A stretch of 64,000 bases of DNA from JAJDTT01 sp022827025 (GTDB taxonomy: Bacteria; Acidobacteriota; UBA6911; RPQK01; JAJDTT01), in the NCBI GenBank assembly GCA_965203535.1, contig OZ241897.1, forward strand, positions 2,046,001 through 2,110,000, in the 5' to 3' direction. The position numbers were made by a program, and so were the translations under genes. A model generated the notes under the pieces. That model was not told the DNA's origin, ran no database searches, and saw nothing but the letters and a program-made list of their open reading frames with translations. The number at the start of each line of letters is the position of its first letter. Position 1 is the first letter of the stretch. Shown here one piece after another: positions 18,616 through 26,603 of this stretch.

Positions 18616-18936
18616 ATGGCCAGAAAGTCTCGACAGTCCTACCTCAAAAGGCAAAAAGAGTTGCGCAGAATGGAAAAGGCCAGCCTGAAGCGCCAGCGAC
18701 GCTTCGAACGAAAAAAGGGCTTGGCTCCGGTAGAACGCTACGACTACAACGAGGATCCGGATTTGCAGGACGCCGAGCCTGAAACCATCGGCTTCGCCTT
18801 CCACGAAGTGGACAATCTCAAGCCCATGGGCCCCGGGTCGGGGACCCACATGCAGCCCCGAGTCCGAAAGCCGTCTACGGAATCCCAGGCGGGAGAAACG
18901 GCCGGCGGCGAGAGCCACTCCCGGCGAGGAGAGTAA
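18616..18936 (+). CDS. Small hypothetical protein, basic N-terminal half
   Basis: 106 residues starting MARKSRQSYLKRQKELRRMEK. The first 40 residues are Lys/Arg-rich and probably one long helix, the middle is acidic (YDYNEDPDLQDAEPETIGFAFHE), and the tail is low complexity. It could bind nucleic acid, but no family is recognised. ATG 18616 is used because codon use and the basic helix start there; the frame is open further upstream without support. It precedes the SH3-domain gene by 16 bases. Confidence 0.6.
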   Translation: MARKSRQSYLKRQKELRRMEKASLKRQRRFERKKGLAPVERYDYNEDPDLQDAEPETIGFAFHEVDNLKPMGPGSGTHMQPRVRKPSTESQAGETAGGESHSRRGE

Positions 18937-18952
18937 CGGCCCCCGGACGCCG

Positions 18953-19450
18953 ATGCGATCGATTTGCCTCGGACTGATCTTTCTTCTGCTGAACGGCCCT
19001 CTGCTGATCGCGGCCCACTACGTGGAGATACGGACCCGGGTCGCCAACATCCGCAACGCTCCCCGCCGGGGCGCCGGAATCGTCGCCAAGGCGAACCGGA
19101 ACGACGTCTTCCAGTTGGAGGACGAAAAGGGCAACTGGTACGCCATCCATCTCTTCTCCGCGGCGACCCGCTACGTCCACAAGTCGGTGGCGCGGCCGGT
19201 CGCCTTCGTCGCGGACCTTCCCCAAGACAGCTCGGTTCGCCGAGACATCTTCAAGGCCTGGATGAGGGCACATCAGAAGGCGCAAGACGAGGCAAACCGA
19301 ACCCGGCCTCCGGAGAGGAACTTGAAGCGGAACATCAGCCTCAAGAATCTCTTGAACGATCGCTACAAGCTGAAGGTCTTCCACGACTTCCGGTTGCCGC
19401 CCGCCGCCTACCGCCGCATCATCCTGGAAGGAAACCGCCGCGGCTGGTGA
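18953..19450 (+). CDS. Exported SH3-like (SH3b) domain protein
   Basis: 165-residue exported protein. A signal peptide (MRSICLGLIFLLLNGPLLIAA) precedes a bacterial SH3 domain at about residues 22-85 (ANIRNAPRRGAGIVAKANRNDVFQLEDEKGNWYAIHL). The remaining part is helical and charged. SH3b domains usually bind cell-wall peptides. It follows the small basic protein gene closely and may be co-transcribed with it. Confidence 0.7.
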   Translation: MRSICLGLIFLLLNGPLLIAAHYVEIRTRVANIRNAPRRGAGIVAKANRNDVFQLEDEKGNWYAIHLFSAATRYVHKSVARPVAFVADLPQDSSVRRDIFKAWMRAHQKAQDEANRTRPPERNLKRNISLKNLLNDRYKLKVFHDFRLPPAAYRRIILEGNRRGW

Positions 19451-19535
19451 TGCCGCCGGGTCTTCGCCGGCCGTTCCGGCGATCCGTGTTCCGCTTGAGA
19501 TTGGACCTCCTACAGCCTTTGGAGAGGACCTCGCC

Positions 19536-19697
19536 TTGAGGATACTTCCCATTCTCTTTCTGTTCTTCACCCTGGCCGCGGCTCAAAAGAAGCCCCTTTT
19601 GGACCGGATCGGCCACACCACGCCGGAGGCCCTGCGGGCGACAAAAGCCGTCCCGGGGAGCGGCGGCATCCCTGCCGCCGACCAGGGGGGATCATAG
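19536..19697 (+). pseudogene. Truncated exported ORF ending at a repeat-rich region
   Basis: A TTG-initiated frame reads MRILPILFLFFTLAAAQKKPLLDRIG and ends at 19697 after 53 residues, exactly where a GC-rich palindromic repeat region begins. The opening is a convincing signal peptide, but no domain follows. It is most likely the 5' stub of a secreted protein whose remainder was lost, or a very short exported peptide. Confidence 0.35.
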
Positions 19698-19884
19698 GGG
19701 GGACGGAGTCCCCACTCCACGCTTCCTACCCGCCGAATCGCATAACAAGACGGGAAAAGGGGGGACCGGAAAGTCCCCCCTTCTTCTGAGAAAACTTGGC
19801 CCCCCCGGAGGGGGGACATTCTTGCCCCCCTCTTCGCCGCGGTTGCCTTCGCTGGGCCCCGGCGCGGCCGGAGTTGCGCGAATA
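19698..19884. repeat. GC-rich palindromic repeat block
   Basis: Gene-free stretch with several short palindromes, for example GGGGGGACC-GGAA-AGTCCCCCC at about 19763-19784 and CCCCCCGGAGGGGGG at about 19803-19817. No open frame with coding character was seen. It directly adjoins a longer inverted repeat shared with 52825-52927. Confidence 0.5.
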
Positions 19885-19991
19885 GGAGGGGGGACTTTCA
19901 GTCCCCCCGTGAGAGTGGGGGTAGGAAAACCCCCACTCCTTCTTTTTCTCGCAGGATTTCGCCGGACCAGGGCCGGTGGGGGAGCTCCTAT
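19885..19991. repeat. Dispersed inverted repeat, copy A
   Basis: About 105 bases that match, in reverse-complement orientation, the segment 52825-52927. Shared landmarks are GGGGGGACT-TTC-AGTCCCCCC, GAGTGGGGGTAGGAAAACCC, CTCGCAGGATTTCGCC and GGTGGGGGAGCTCCTAT. It contains two internal hairpins and ends at the stop codon of the neighbouring minus-strand gene. It looks like a non-autonomous palindromic element (REP/MITE-like). Confidence 0.65.
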
Positions 19992-21577
19992 CATGCGGTG
20001 GAAAACTCGTACGGACCCAGGTCCGGATCCACGTATTCCCGGTGGAAGTTCTTCCCCATCAGGTACCGCGTCTCCAACTCCACATCGCGAACGCGGATCG
20101 GTCTTGTCACCTCCGGGTCCCGCTCCAGCAGAGTGATCTCCATCCGGTTGGCGCCCCGCCGGGGCCAATGGTCGCGCTCCAGCGTGTAGACGAACCAATA
20201 GCCTGAGATCCGTTTGCGCGGGGCGTGCATCTTGTACATGTGGTTGATCTTGCGGAGCGAACCTTCAGGAAGCTCCCGCCCGTTGAGCCGAAACCGCAAG
20301 CGATCCAACTCCGTCGTCTGCCTCACCCGAATCCTCAGCAGGACCCGATGGACCCGTCCCACCGAATCCCAACGGGGCAGATCGTCGCTGATGGTGAAAT
20401 CGAGATGGACCGGCCGGCCCACCTCCAGTTTGGCCGGCAGGGGAGCCCGCGTCTGAAGGAGCGTGTCTTCGGCTCCCCGTTCCGGCTGGGTCAGCAGATG
20501 GTAATGCTTGTCCCGGGTCTCCATCACGCGTGGATAGGGCAACTCCCGTAGCTTCTGGTAGAAAGGGGCTTCGTAGGGCCAGTCCAGAAACCAGCCCCGA
20601 TCCAGGACCATGCCGTCGATGCCCTGAGCCCAGTAGTTGCAGGCGGTGGCCCGGAGCATCTCGATGGTTTCCACATCCAGCCGGTCAGTGTGCACCCTGC
20701 TCTGGATCGCCGCTACGATCCGCGTGCCGGTTCCTCTGGCCGCCTTCACCAGGGGACAGAAATCGGCCATCTGGTTGACCACGCCCGGCCGGTCTTGAAC
20801 CATCAGGACATCCACCAGACCCTGACGAATCCACTCCGCGACATCCATTCCCAGCGAGTAGACGCCAGCCGGATTGGTGGCCACCCGCACCAGCAGTTCG
20901 CGGCCGGCGCCGCTGCCGCGGACCGTCTCCGAAACGCGCCTCACCCACTCGGTGAGGATGGGGCGCCCCTCCTCAATCCGGTGGGGAGCGAAGAAATAGG
21001 GAAAACTGCTCAGGTTGAGCTCGAAGCCGTCCAACGGGTATCGCCGGACCGTCTCCTCCACGATGGCAAAGCGTTCGTCCCGCGCCTCCCGGTGACGAAA
21101 ATCCAGGCACCCGAAACCAGGATAGCCGGGGTCCACGTCCCCGTCGGCGCCGATCTCCAGGTGCTTGTTGTCCCAGCGGAAGTCGGAGACTCGAACCCAG
21201 ACGGTCCCCTCGCCGTGTTTGACGGCCGGCCACTGGACGTTGAGGGAGGGATAGAAGCGGATGTTCTCCTCGCGGGCCCGGTCGGCGACGACTCGTAGCG
21301 GATCATTCCCGGCATCGATCATCATGCGAGCGTTCTGATGGGCGCGCCGCCAGATCAGGTGGGGCCACTTGTCGACGTTGTGTCCCCAGAACTCGCCGGC
21401 CTTGGTGTCGTGGAGCATGGTGCGCCCCTCGCCCAGGGAGAAGACCAGGGCTTCGACGGGCGTTCCCAACAGCTCGTCCACCGCCGCTTCGTACTCCTCC
21501 TTCTGCATGGGAGGCTCGTACATGTAGATCAACGGATGGCGGCCGTCGTTGTGGAAGTAGATGCGCGGCTTCTTCAT
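19991..21577 (-). CDS. TIM-barrel glycosidase-like protein, paralog 1 (no signal peptide)
   Basis: 528-residue member of a three-paralog set (with 23548-25251 and 26604-28175). The N-terminal part looks like a TIM-barrel glycoside-hydrolase-like domain: IYFHNDGRHPLIYMYEPPM, DPLRVVADRAREENIRFYPSLNVQ, YPLDGFELNLSSFPYFF with acidic residues at strand ends, and CNYWAQGIDGMVLDRG. The C-terminal 150 residues form a beta-rich domain (LDRLRFRLNGRELPEGSL). No catalytic pair is proven. Unlike its two paralogs it begins directly at MKKPRIYFHND with no export signal. Last gene of the 29.7-20.0 kb minus-strand run. Confidence 0.65.
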   Translation of the reverse strand: MKKPRIYFHNDGRHPLIYMYEPPMQKEEYEAAVDELLGTPVEALVFSLGEGRTMLHDTKAGEFWGHNVDKWPHLIWRRAHQNARMMIDAGNDPLRVVADRAREENIRFYPSLNVQWPAVKHGEGTVWVRVSDFRWDNKHLEIGADGDVDPGYPGFGCLDFRHREARDERFAIVEETVRRYPLDGFELNLSSFPYFFAPHRIEEGRPILTEWVRRVSETVRGSGAGRELLVRVATNPAGVYSLGMDVAEWIRQGLVDVLMVQDRPGVVNQMADFCPLVKAARGTGTRIVAAIQSRVHTDRLDVETIEMLRATACNYWAQGIDGMVLDRGWFLDWPYEAPFYQKLRELPYPRVMETRDKHYHLLTQPERGAEDTLLQTRAPLPAKLEVGRPVHLDFTISDDLPRWDSVGRVHRVLLRIRVRQTTELDRLRFRLNGRELPEGSLRKINHMYKMHAPRKRISGYWFVYTLERDHWPRRGANRMEITLLERDPEVTRPIRVRDVELETRYLMGKNFHREYVDPDLGPYEFSTA

Positions 21578-21599
21578 GGCGTTCCTTGCGGCCCGGACG

Positions 21600-23498
21600 C
21601 TACGGATGCCGGAATCCCTGCACCCTGGTCGGTATCCTCCAGACGGAATTGGGGCTGACCATGTAGAGCTCGTCGTAGTTGTCGCCTCCGAAGGTGCAGC
21701 TCACCACCGGAAGTTCCGGGGGTGCAATGGTCCCCACATACAGGCCGGTCTTGTCGAAGATCTGAACCCCGGAGAGGGTCCCGACATAGATCCGGCCCTC
21801 CATGTCCACGGTCATCCCGTCGGCCTGAGTATTGACGCGGTCTTCGGGGTCGGCGGCATCCATCGCGTCGGGCGTCAGGTTGAGCATGGCGAACTTGCGC
21901 TTGTTGGCGAGCGAGCCGTCCTCCTGGACGTCGTAGGCCCAGACAAAGTTCTCACCCGGGCTCTTCCAGGTGTTGTTCAGGTAGAGGGTCTTGCCGTCCG
22001 GCGAGATCTCCACGCCGTTGGGCATGGCGAATTCCCCGGCGGGCACCACCACCCGGGCGCGGCCGCGCGGCGGAACATAGTAGACCTGCGCTCCCGGCTG
22101 GCTCTTTTTCGCCTCCAGCGTGAACTGGGGATCGGTGACATAGATGCCCCCCTTGGCGTCCATGACCAGGTCGTTGGGACCGTCCACCGCCTTGCCGTCG
22201 ACCCGCCTGAGCACGTTGCGGATCACCCGTCCGGAACGGGGATGGACCTCCACGACCCGGTGTCCGAACATGTCGCAGACGATGAGGTTGCCTCTCCGGG
22301 AGGCGATGGTTCCGTTGGTCTGCCGGCCTCTGGAGATGACCCTGGTCTCTCCGTTCGGCTCCATGCGGATCAGGCGGCTCCGCTTGGGATCTCCGGTCCA
22401 GTCCCCCCCGGCCGGATCCGCGAAATACATGTCGGAGAAATAGAGCCGTCCATCCAGCCACGTGGGACCCTCCAGGAACGTGAAGCCGGTGGCCACCCGC
22501 TCCGGCTCGCTTCCGGCGGCGATCACTTCCTGAAAACGGGCGCTCTGCCGGGAGGCCGCCTCCAGGTAGTCGGGCCGCACGGGCCAGAAGGCATCCAGGA
22601 CGTCGGCCCCGAATTCCCCCGAGTCTCCCGCATGCACCATCCCTCCCGGGACGAAGAGGGCATGCCGGGCATGGCCGTCCACCGGCAGCTTGAGATCCAC
22701 CATGGTCTGCACCAGTCCCCCTCGAAGCACGATCATCAACTGGTCCTCGGGGTGGATGTGCAGGGGAAAGGACGCCGCCGGATCCAGGGTGATGAAGCTG
22801 AGCATGGCGTTTCTGCCCCAGATGAGACGGGAATTCGCCGTGCTGCGCGGGTAGGGAAGGTCCTTGGCGTGCGGGATCAGGGGCGTGAGCTGAATCTGCC
22901 CCATGTTGTAGACCCTGCCCGCCTCCAACGAGGGCATCACTCCCTGATCCGGCATCTCGGCGGGGTCGGCCTGAACACCGGCCAACTCCAAGTGGTCGGT
23001 TCTGAGCGGAGAAAAGACCTCGACCAGCTCCGCGCCCTCGGCGCCCGCCTCCATCCGGCGCCGGGTCCCCTCCGCCAGGTAGATCACGTCGTCCCGGGCC
23101 AGTGCGTGATCGGCGTCCTCCACCCGCAGGGTGAGGCCGCCGGCCCGGACCGTGGTGATCGCCTCCACGGTCAGCGTCTCTTTCGGGTAGACGGCTCCCG
23201 GCTCCAGGGTCACGTATTCGTAGAGGGTCCCCTGCCCCCAGGCCGCCCTGGCCGTGACTCCGGGAGCCAACTCCAGGTTGGGAAGCGTCTCATTGGGATA
23301 GACCTTGTCCCAATCCAGGTTGGACCGGACGTCCAGATCGGGAACCTCCCGCTCCCTGCCCTGGACACCGTTCTCCTGGATGACCCGGGCGTTGTCCTCC
23401 CGCCAGGGTTCTCCCAACTGACAGCCGGCGGCCAGCAGAACCAGCACCGTCGCAACCGCCGCCAACCCACACCATCTCCCGCAAAGCGAATTCTTCAT
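21600..23498 (-). CDS. Lipoprotein with cupin region and SMP-30/gluconolactonase domain
   Basis: 632-residue lipoprotein (lipobox LLAAGC at about residue 26). Residues about 60-330 carry two cupin-like barrels; the second has the metal-binding pattern FPLHIHPEDQLMIV. Residues about 345-632 form a six-bladed SMP-30/gluconolactonase propeller (GFTFLEGPTWLDGRLYFSD, VDGPNDLVMDAKGGIYVTDP, PNGVEISPDGKTLYLNN). SMP-30 enzymes hydrolyse sugar lactones with a divalent metal. The fusion suggests a surface enzyme for sugar-acid metabolism. It lies 22 bases upstream of paralog 1 in the same operon. Confidence 0.78.
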   Translation of the reverse strand: MKNSLCGRWCGLAAVATVLVLLAAGCQLGEPWREDNARVIQENGVQGREREVPDLDVRSNLDWDKVYPNETLPNLELAPGVTARAAWGQGTLYEYVTLEPGAVYPKETLTVEAITTVRAGGLTLRVEDADHALARDDVIYLAEGTRRRMEAGAEGAELVEVFSPLRTDHLELAGVQADPAEMPDQGVMPSLEAGRVYNMGQIQLTPLIPHAKDLPYPRSTANSRLIWGRNAMLSFITLDPAASFPLHIHPEDQLMIVLRGGLVQTMVDLKLPVDGHARHALFVPGGMVHAGDSGEFGADVLDAFWPVRPDYLEAASRQSARFQEVIAAGSEPERVATGFTFLEGPTWLDGRLYFSDMYFADPAGGDWTGDPKRSRLIRMEPNGETRVISRGRQTNGTIASRRGNLIVCDMFGHRVVEVHPRSGRVIRNVLRRVDGKAVDGPNDLVMDAKGGIYVTDPQFTLEAKKSQPGAQVYYVPPRGRARVVVPAGEFAMPNGVEISPDGKTLYLNNTWKSPGENFVWAYDVQEDGSLANKRKFAMLNLTPDAMDAADPEDRVNTQADGMTVDMEGRIYVGTLSGVQIFDKTGLYVGTIAPPELPVVSCTFGGDNYDELYMVSPNSVWRIPTRVQGFRHP

Positions 23499-23547
23499 GC
23501 TCTTTTCTCCCGATCCAACACGGTCATGCGTCCACTGGCCGGCAAGT

Positions 23548-25251
23548 TCACACCAGGTGGGAACCCGGCCCCAAGCGCACGGTGGTCTCGTTTCGTCCCA
23601 GATCGTCCGGGTCCCGGCCCCTTCCGGCGTTTTTCCCCCGCAGGTACCGGACCTCCAACTCCACGTCCCGGAACTCGACCGGCGGCGTCACGTCCGGGTC
23701 CCGCTCCACCAGGGTCACCTCGATCCGGTTTCTTCCCTGCCGGGGCCATCGTTTCCGGTCCGGACGAAAGACGAACCAGTAGCCGGCGACCCTCTGGTTC
23801 CTCGGCGATCTCATGGTGTAGATCTGGTTGATCTTCCGCATCCGCTCCCGGGGCAGGAGCCGGCCGTTGAGGGTGAACCGCAACCGGTCCAGCTCGGTGG
23901 TCCCGCTGATCCGGAGCCGAAGCAGCAATTCGTGGACCCGGCCGACCCGGTCCCAGCGGGGCAGGTCGTCGGCGATCTCCAACTCGACCTCGACCGGTTT
24001 TCCCACCTCCAACTTCCGGGGGAGGGGCAACGCCGGCTCATGGGAGCGGAGCCGGGTTCCCGCCCGGGTCGGCACGTAGTAGAACTTGTCCTTGGCGGCC
24101 ATCACGTCCGGGTGGGGCGCCTCCCGGAGTTTCTCGTAGAAGGAGGCCTGGTACGGCCATTCCGCAAACCACTGATCCAGGTAGAGCCCGTCCACGCCCT
24201 GAGCCCAGTAGTTGCACGCCCCCGCCCGCATGATGGTGATGTCGGCATTCTGCAGCCGGTCCGAGTAGACCTGCCCGTTGAGACCGGCGTAGACCCGGCA
24301 CGAGGATCCCGAAGCCGCCTGTACCAGGGGCCGGAAGTCGGCCACATGGTCCATGGAGTTGTGGGACGCTCCCACGAGGACATCGACGCTTCCCTGGCGG
24401 ATCCACCGGCGCACGTCCAGCCCCCGGCGGTAGGCCCGGTCCAGGTCGACCGGAACCGTGATCACCAGCTCCCGGCCCGCACCGCTGGACTTCACCGCCT
24501 CGTGAACCTGAGCCACCCACGACGACATGATGCCGCGGCCGGCCGCGACCTGATCGGGGCGGAAATAGTAGGGCCCGGCGTAATTGAGCTGGAGCTCGAA
24601 TCCGTCGACGGGGTAGTTGTTCAACACCTCCCGAATCACGGCCAACCGCTCTTCCCGGACCGCGTCGTGCTTGAAGTCCAGGTGCGTCCTTCCCGGAAAC
24701 TCCTCCAGGTCCCCGGCGGCGCCGATTTCCAGATGCCGGTTCTTCCAGCGGAAATCGGATGCCCTCACGTCGTCTTCGGGAGAATCTCCGAACAACCACT
24801 GATTGACCAAAAGGGTCGGGTACAGGCGCATGCCCTTGACCCGGGCCCGTTCGCAGACGATTCGGAGCGGGTCCTGGCCCCGGGCCAGCATCATCTTCAC
24901 GTTCTGGCGCGCCCGCCGAAAGATCAGGTGGGGCCACTTCCGCACCGGGTCCCCCCAGATCTCGCCCACCTTGGTGTCGTGAAAGAAGGTCCGGCCGTCG
25001 GCCAGCCCGAACATCAGGGCGTCCACGGGCGTCCCCGCCAGCTCGTCCACCGCCGCCTCGAACTCCTCCCGCTCCATGGGCGGCTCGTACATGTAGACGG
25101 CCGGGTGGCGGCTGTCGTGGGTGAACATGATCCGGGGTATCGAAGAATCCGGCGACTTCCGGCTGCCGCGGCTCGTTGCGCCTCGGGCCGCGGTCAGGCG
25201 CGAGGAGAGCCCGGCGGTCAGGGCGGTGAGAAAGAAGCTTCGGCGTCTCAT
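23548..25251 (-). CDS. Exported TIM-barrel glycosidase-like protein, paralog 2
   Basis: 567 residues with an N-terminal export signal (MRRRSFFLTALTAGLSSRLTAARGA), then the same order of blocks as paralog 1: FTHDSRHPAVYMYEPPMERE, DTKVGEIWGDPVRKWPHLIF, PVDGFELQLNYAGPYYF, CNYWAQGVDGLYLDQWF, and the beta-rich C-terminal domain (LDRLRFTLNGRLLPRERM). Similarity to paralog 1 runs over the whole length, so this is a gene duplication. Substrate unknown; the operon context points to carbohydrate degradation. Confidence 0.68.
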   Translation of the reverse strand: MRRRSFFLTALTAGLSSRLTAARGATSRGSRKSPDSSIPRIMFTHDSRHPAVYMYEPPMEREEFEAAVDELAGTPVDALMFGLADGRTFFHDTKVGEIWGDPVRKWPHLIFRRARQNVKMMLARGQDPLRIVCERARVKGMRLYPTLLVNQWLFGDSPEDDVRASDFRWKNRHLEIGAAGDLEEFPGRTHLDFKHDAVREERLAVIREVLNNYPVDGFELQLNYAGPYYFRPDQVAAGRGIMSSWVAQVHEAVKSSGAGRELVITVPVDLDRAYRRGLDVRRWIRQGSVDVLVGASHNSMDHVADFRPLVQAASGSSCRVYAGLNGQVYSDRLQNADITIMRAGACNYWAQGVDGLYLDQWFAEWPYQASFYEKLREAPHPDVMAAKDKFYYVPTRAGTRLRSHEPALPLPRKLEVGKPVEVELEIADDLPRWDRVGRVHELLLRLRISGTTELDRLRFTLNGRLLPRERMRKINQIYTMRSPRNQRVAGYWFVFRPDRKRWPRQGRNRIEVTLVERDPDVTPPVEFRDVELEVRYLRGKNAGRGRDPDDLGRNETTVRLGPGSHLV

Positions 25252-25276
25252 CCGTAATTCTCCAACTCCCGCCGGC

Positions 25277-26491
25277 TCAACGGAACCACGCGTAGTTCAA
25301 ACCCAGAGACCGGTCGGCCAGGGGCAGTTCCACCCGCTCTCCGCCGCGAGCCGAAGATTGCTTGAGGGCGATCTCCACCTCGAGGGCCTGAGCCACGCGG
25401 CGGCCCGAATTCTTGGGTTCGTCCAGGTCGCCGGCCAGGCACCGCAGGGCGTCGTCCAGGCAGTTGACGGCTCCATAGGAACCCACGAACTTGGGATCGG
25501 GCCAGGGGACTTCCACGCGCCGCGTCCGGCCGGTCAGAGACTTCACGTCCCGCCAGATCCTCCACCCCTCGCTGCGGTCGAAGGTAATCTCCCCCTTCGA
25601 CCCGCTGACCCGGAGCATGGGACCGCCAGGCCGATAGTGGACCACCTGCCCTTTGCGCGTCACCATCATTCCCTGGCCCCTGAACTCGTCGCTGCCGTTC
25701 TCCAGGCGGGGAAGATCCCCGATGCCGCACACCCAGGCGGGCGGACTGTCGATGAAATAGGTCCAGTTCTGATGCTGGGAGAGATAGAAGCCGGCCTCGA
25801 TGGAGACCACATCCCCGATGGTCCCGTCTTCAACCAACTGCTTGGCCTTCTCGAATGAAGGATGGACCGTGGAGATGGCCCCGGCCACCAGCGGAACGCC
25901 TCGCTCGGCACAGGCCTGAACCATCCGGTCCGCCTCCTCCAGGGTGAAGACCATGGGCTTTTCCACGATGACCGCCTTGGCCCCGTGCTCCACCGCGGCG
26001 CAGGTCAGATAGGAACGTCCTTTGACGTTGGTGCAGACCGCGACGATGTCCAGCCTTTCATGGCGCAGCATCTCGATGGCGTCGGTGTAGAGGGCCTCGA
26101 TTCCATAGCGCTCCCCGAAGATCGCCAGCCGTTTCCGGTCCCGTTCCGCTCCCGCCACCAGTTCCACTTCGGGACGGGAGTGAAGCGCTTCCGAGTAGGA
26201 GACGGGCAGTCCTTCGTTCCCCGGGTGATCGTGGTGGTAGAACTTCCGGTGGACGTCGATCTCGTCCGGCGTGGGACGAGCCCCCTCCATGTCGTAGGCC
26301 GGATCCCAATAGGTTCCCTGCCGGTGTAAACCACCCCGCCCGGCCAGATCGTAGAGGACCCCCGTCCAGCCCAGGCCGATGACGCCGGCCCGGTACGCCG
26401 GCCCCGCCGTCTCCGCGGCAGCCGGGGAGGACCCGGTCCCGATTGCGGCTGCCGTCCCCGCTGCCGTCTTCAGAAAATCGCGTCGAATCAT
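25277..26491 (-). CDS. Tat-exported Gfo/Idh/MocA-type oxidoreductase
   Basis: 404 residues. A Tat-like signal (MIRRDFLKTAAGTAAAIGTGSSPAAA) precedes the NAD(P)-binding Rossmann domain (YRAGVIGLGWTG). The expected EKP motif appears as VIVEKPMVFTLEEADRMV, followed by the substrate-binding alpha/beta domain. Exported members of this family carry tightly bound nucleotide (as in glucose-fructose oxidoreductase) and often act on sugars or on 3-keto-glycoside intermediates. ATG 26491 is chosen because it opens the Tat signal; the longer frame reaches into a repeat. Confidence 0.82.
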   Translation of the reverse strand: MIRRDFLKTAAGTAAAIGTGSSPAAAETAGPAYRAGVIGLGWTGVLYDLAGRGGLHRQGTYWDPAYDMEGARPTPDEIDVHRKFYHHDHPGNEGLPVSYSEALHSRPEVELVAGAERDRKRLAIFGERYGIEALYTDAIEMLRHERLDIVAVCTNVKGRSYLTCAAVEHGAKAVIVEKPMVFTLEEADRMVQACAERGVPLVAGAISTVHPSFEKAKQLVEDGTIGDVVSIEAGFYLSQHQNWTYFIDSPPAWVCGIGDLPRLENGSDEFRGQGMMVTRKGQVVHYRPGGPMLRVSGSKGEITFDRSEGWRIWRDVKSLTGRTRRVEVPWPDPKFVGSYGAVNCLDDALRCLAGDLDEPKNSGRRVAQALEVEIALKQSSARGGERVELPLADRSLGLNYAWFR

Positions 26492-26567
26492 GATCGAACT
26501 CCTATGCCTCGATGACAGGCATCCAATTAGAACAACCAAACGGGAACTGCAGGGCCAGAGCGCCAAA

Positions 26568-26594
26568 GAGGGCACCCACAAGGGGCGCCCCTGC
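26568..26594. repeat. Short palindromic repeat (GGGCGxCCxxxAAGGGxCGCCCCT type)
   Basis: Imperfect palindrome around ACCCACAAGGGGCGCCCCTG in the gap between two operon genes. Related copies lie near 50131-50159, 53106-53132 and 56101-56126. All are intergenic, consistent with a REP-type dispersed element. Confidence 0.5.
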
Positions 26595-26603
26595 ATTGTT
26601 GCT

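Noticed and set aside
21561..23831. 756-codon plus-strand frame
   Set aside because: Antisense to the cupin/SMP-30 lipoprotein gene; His/Gly/Arg-rich composition typical of a shadow.
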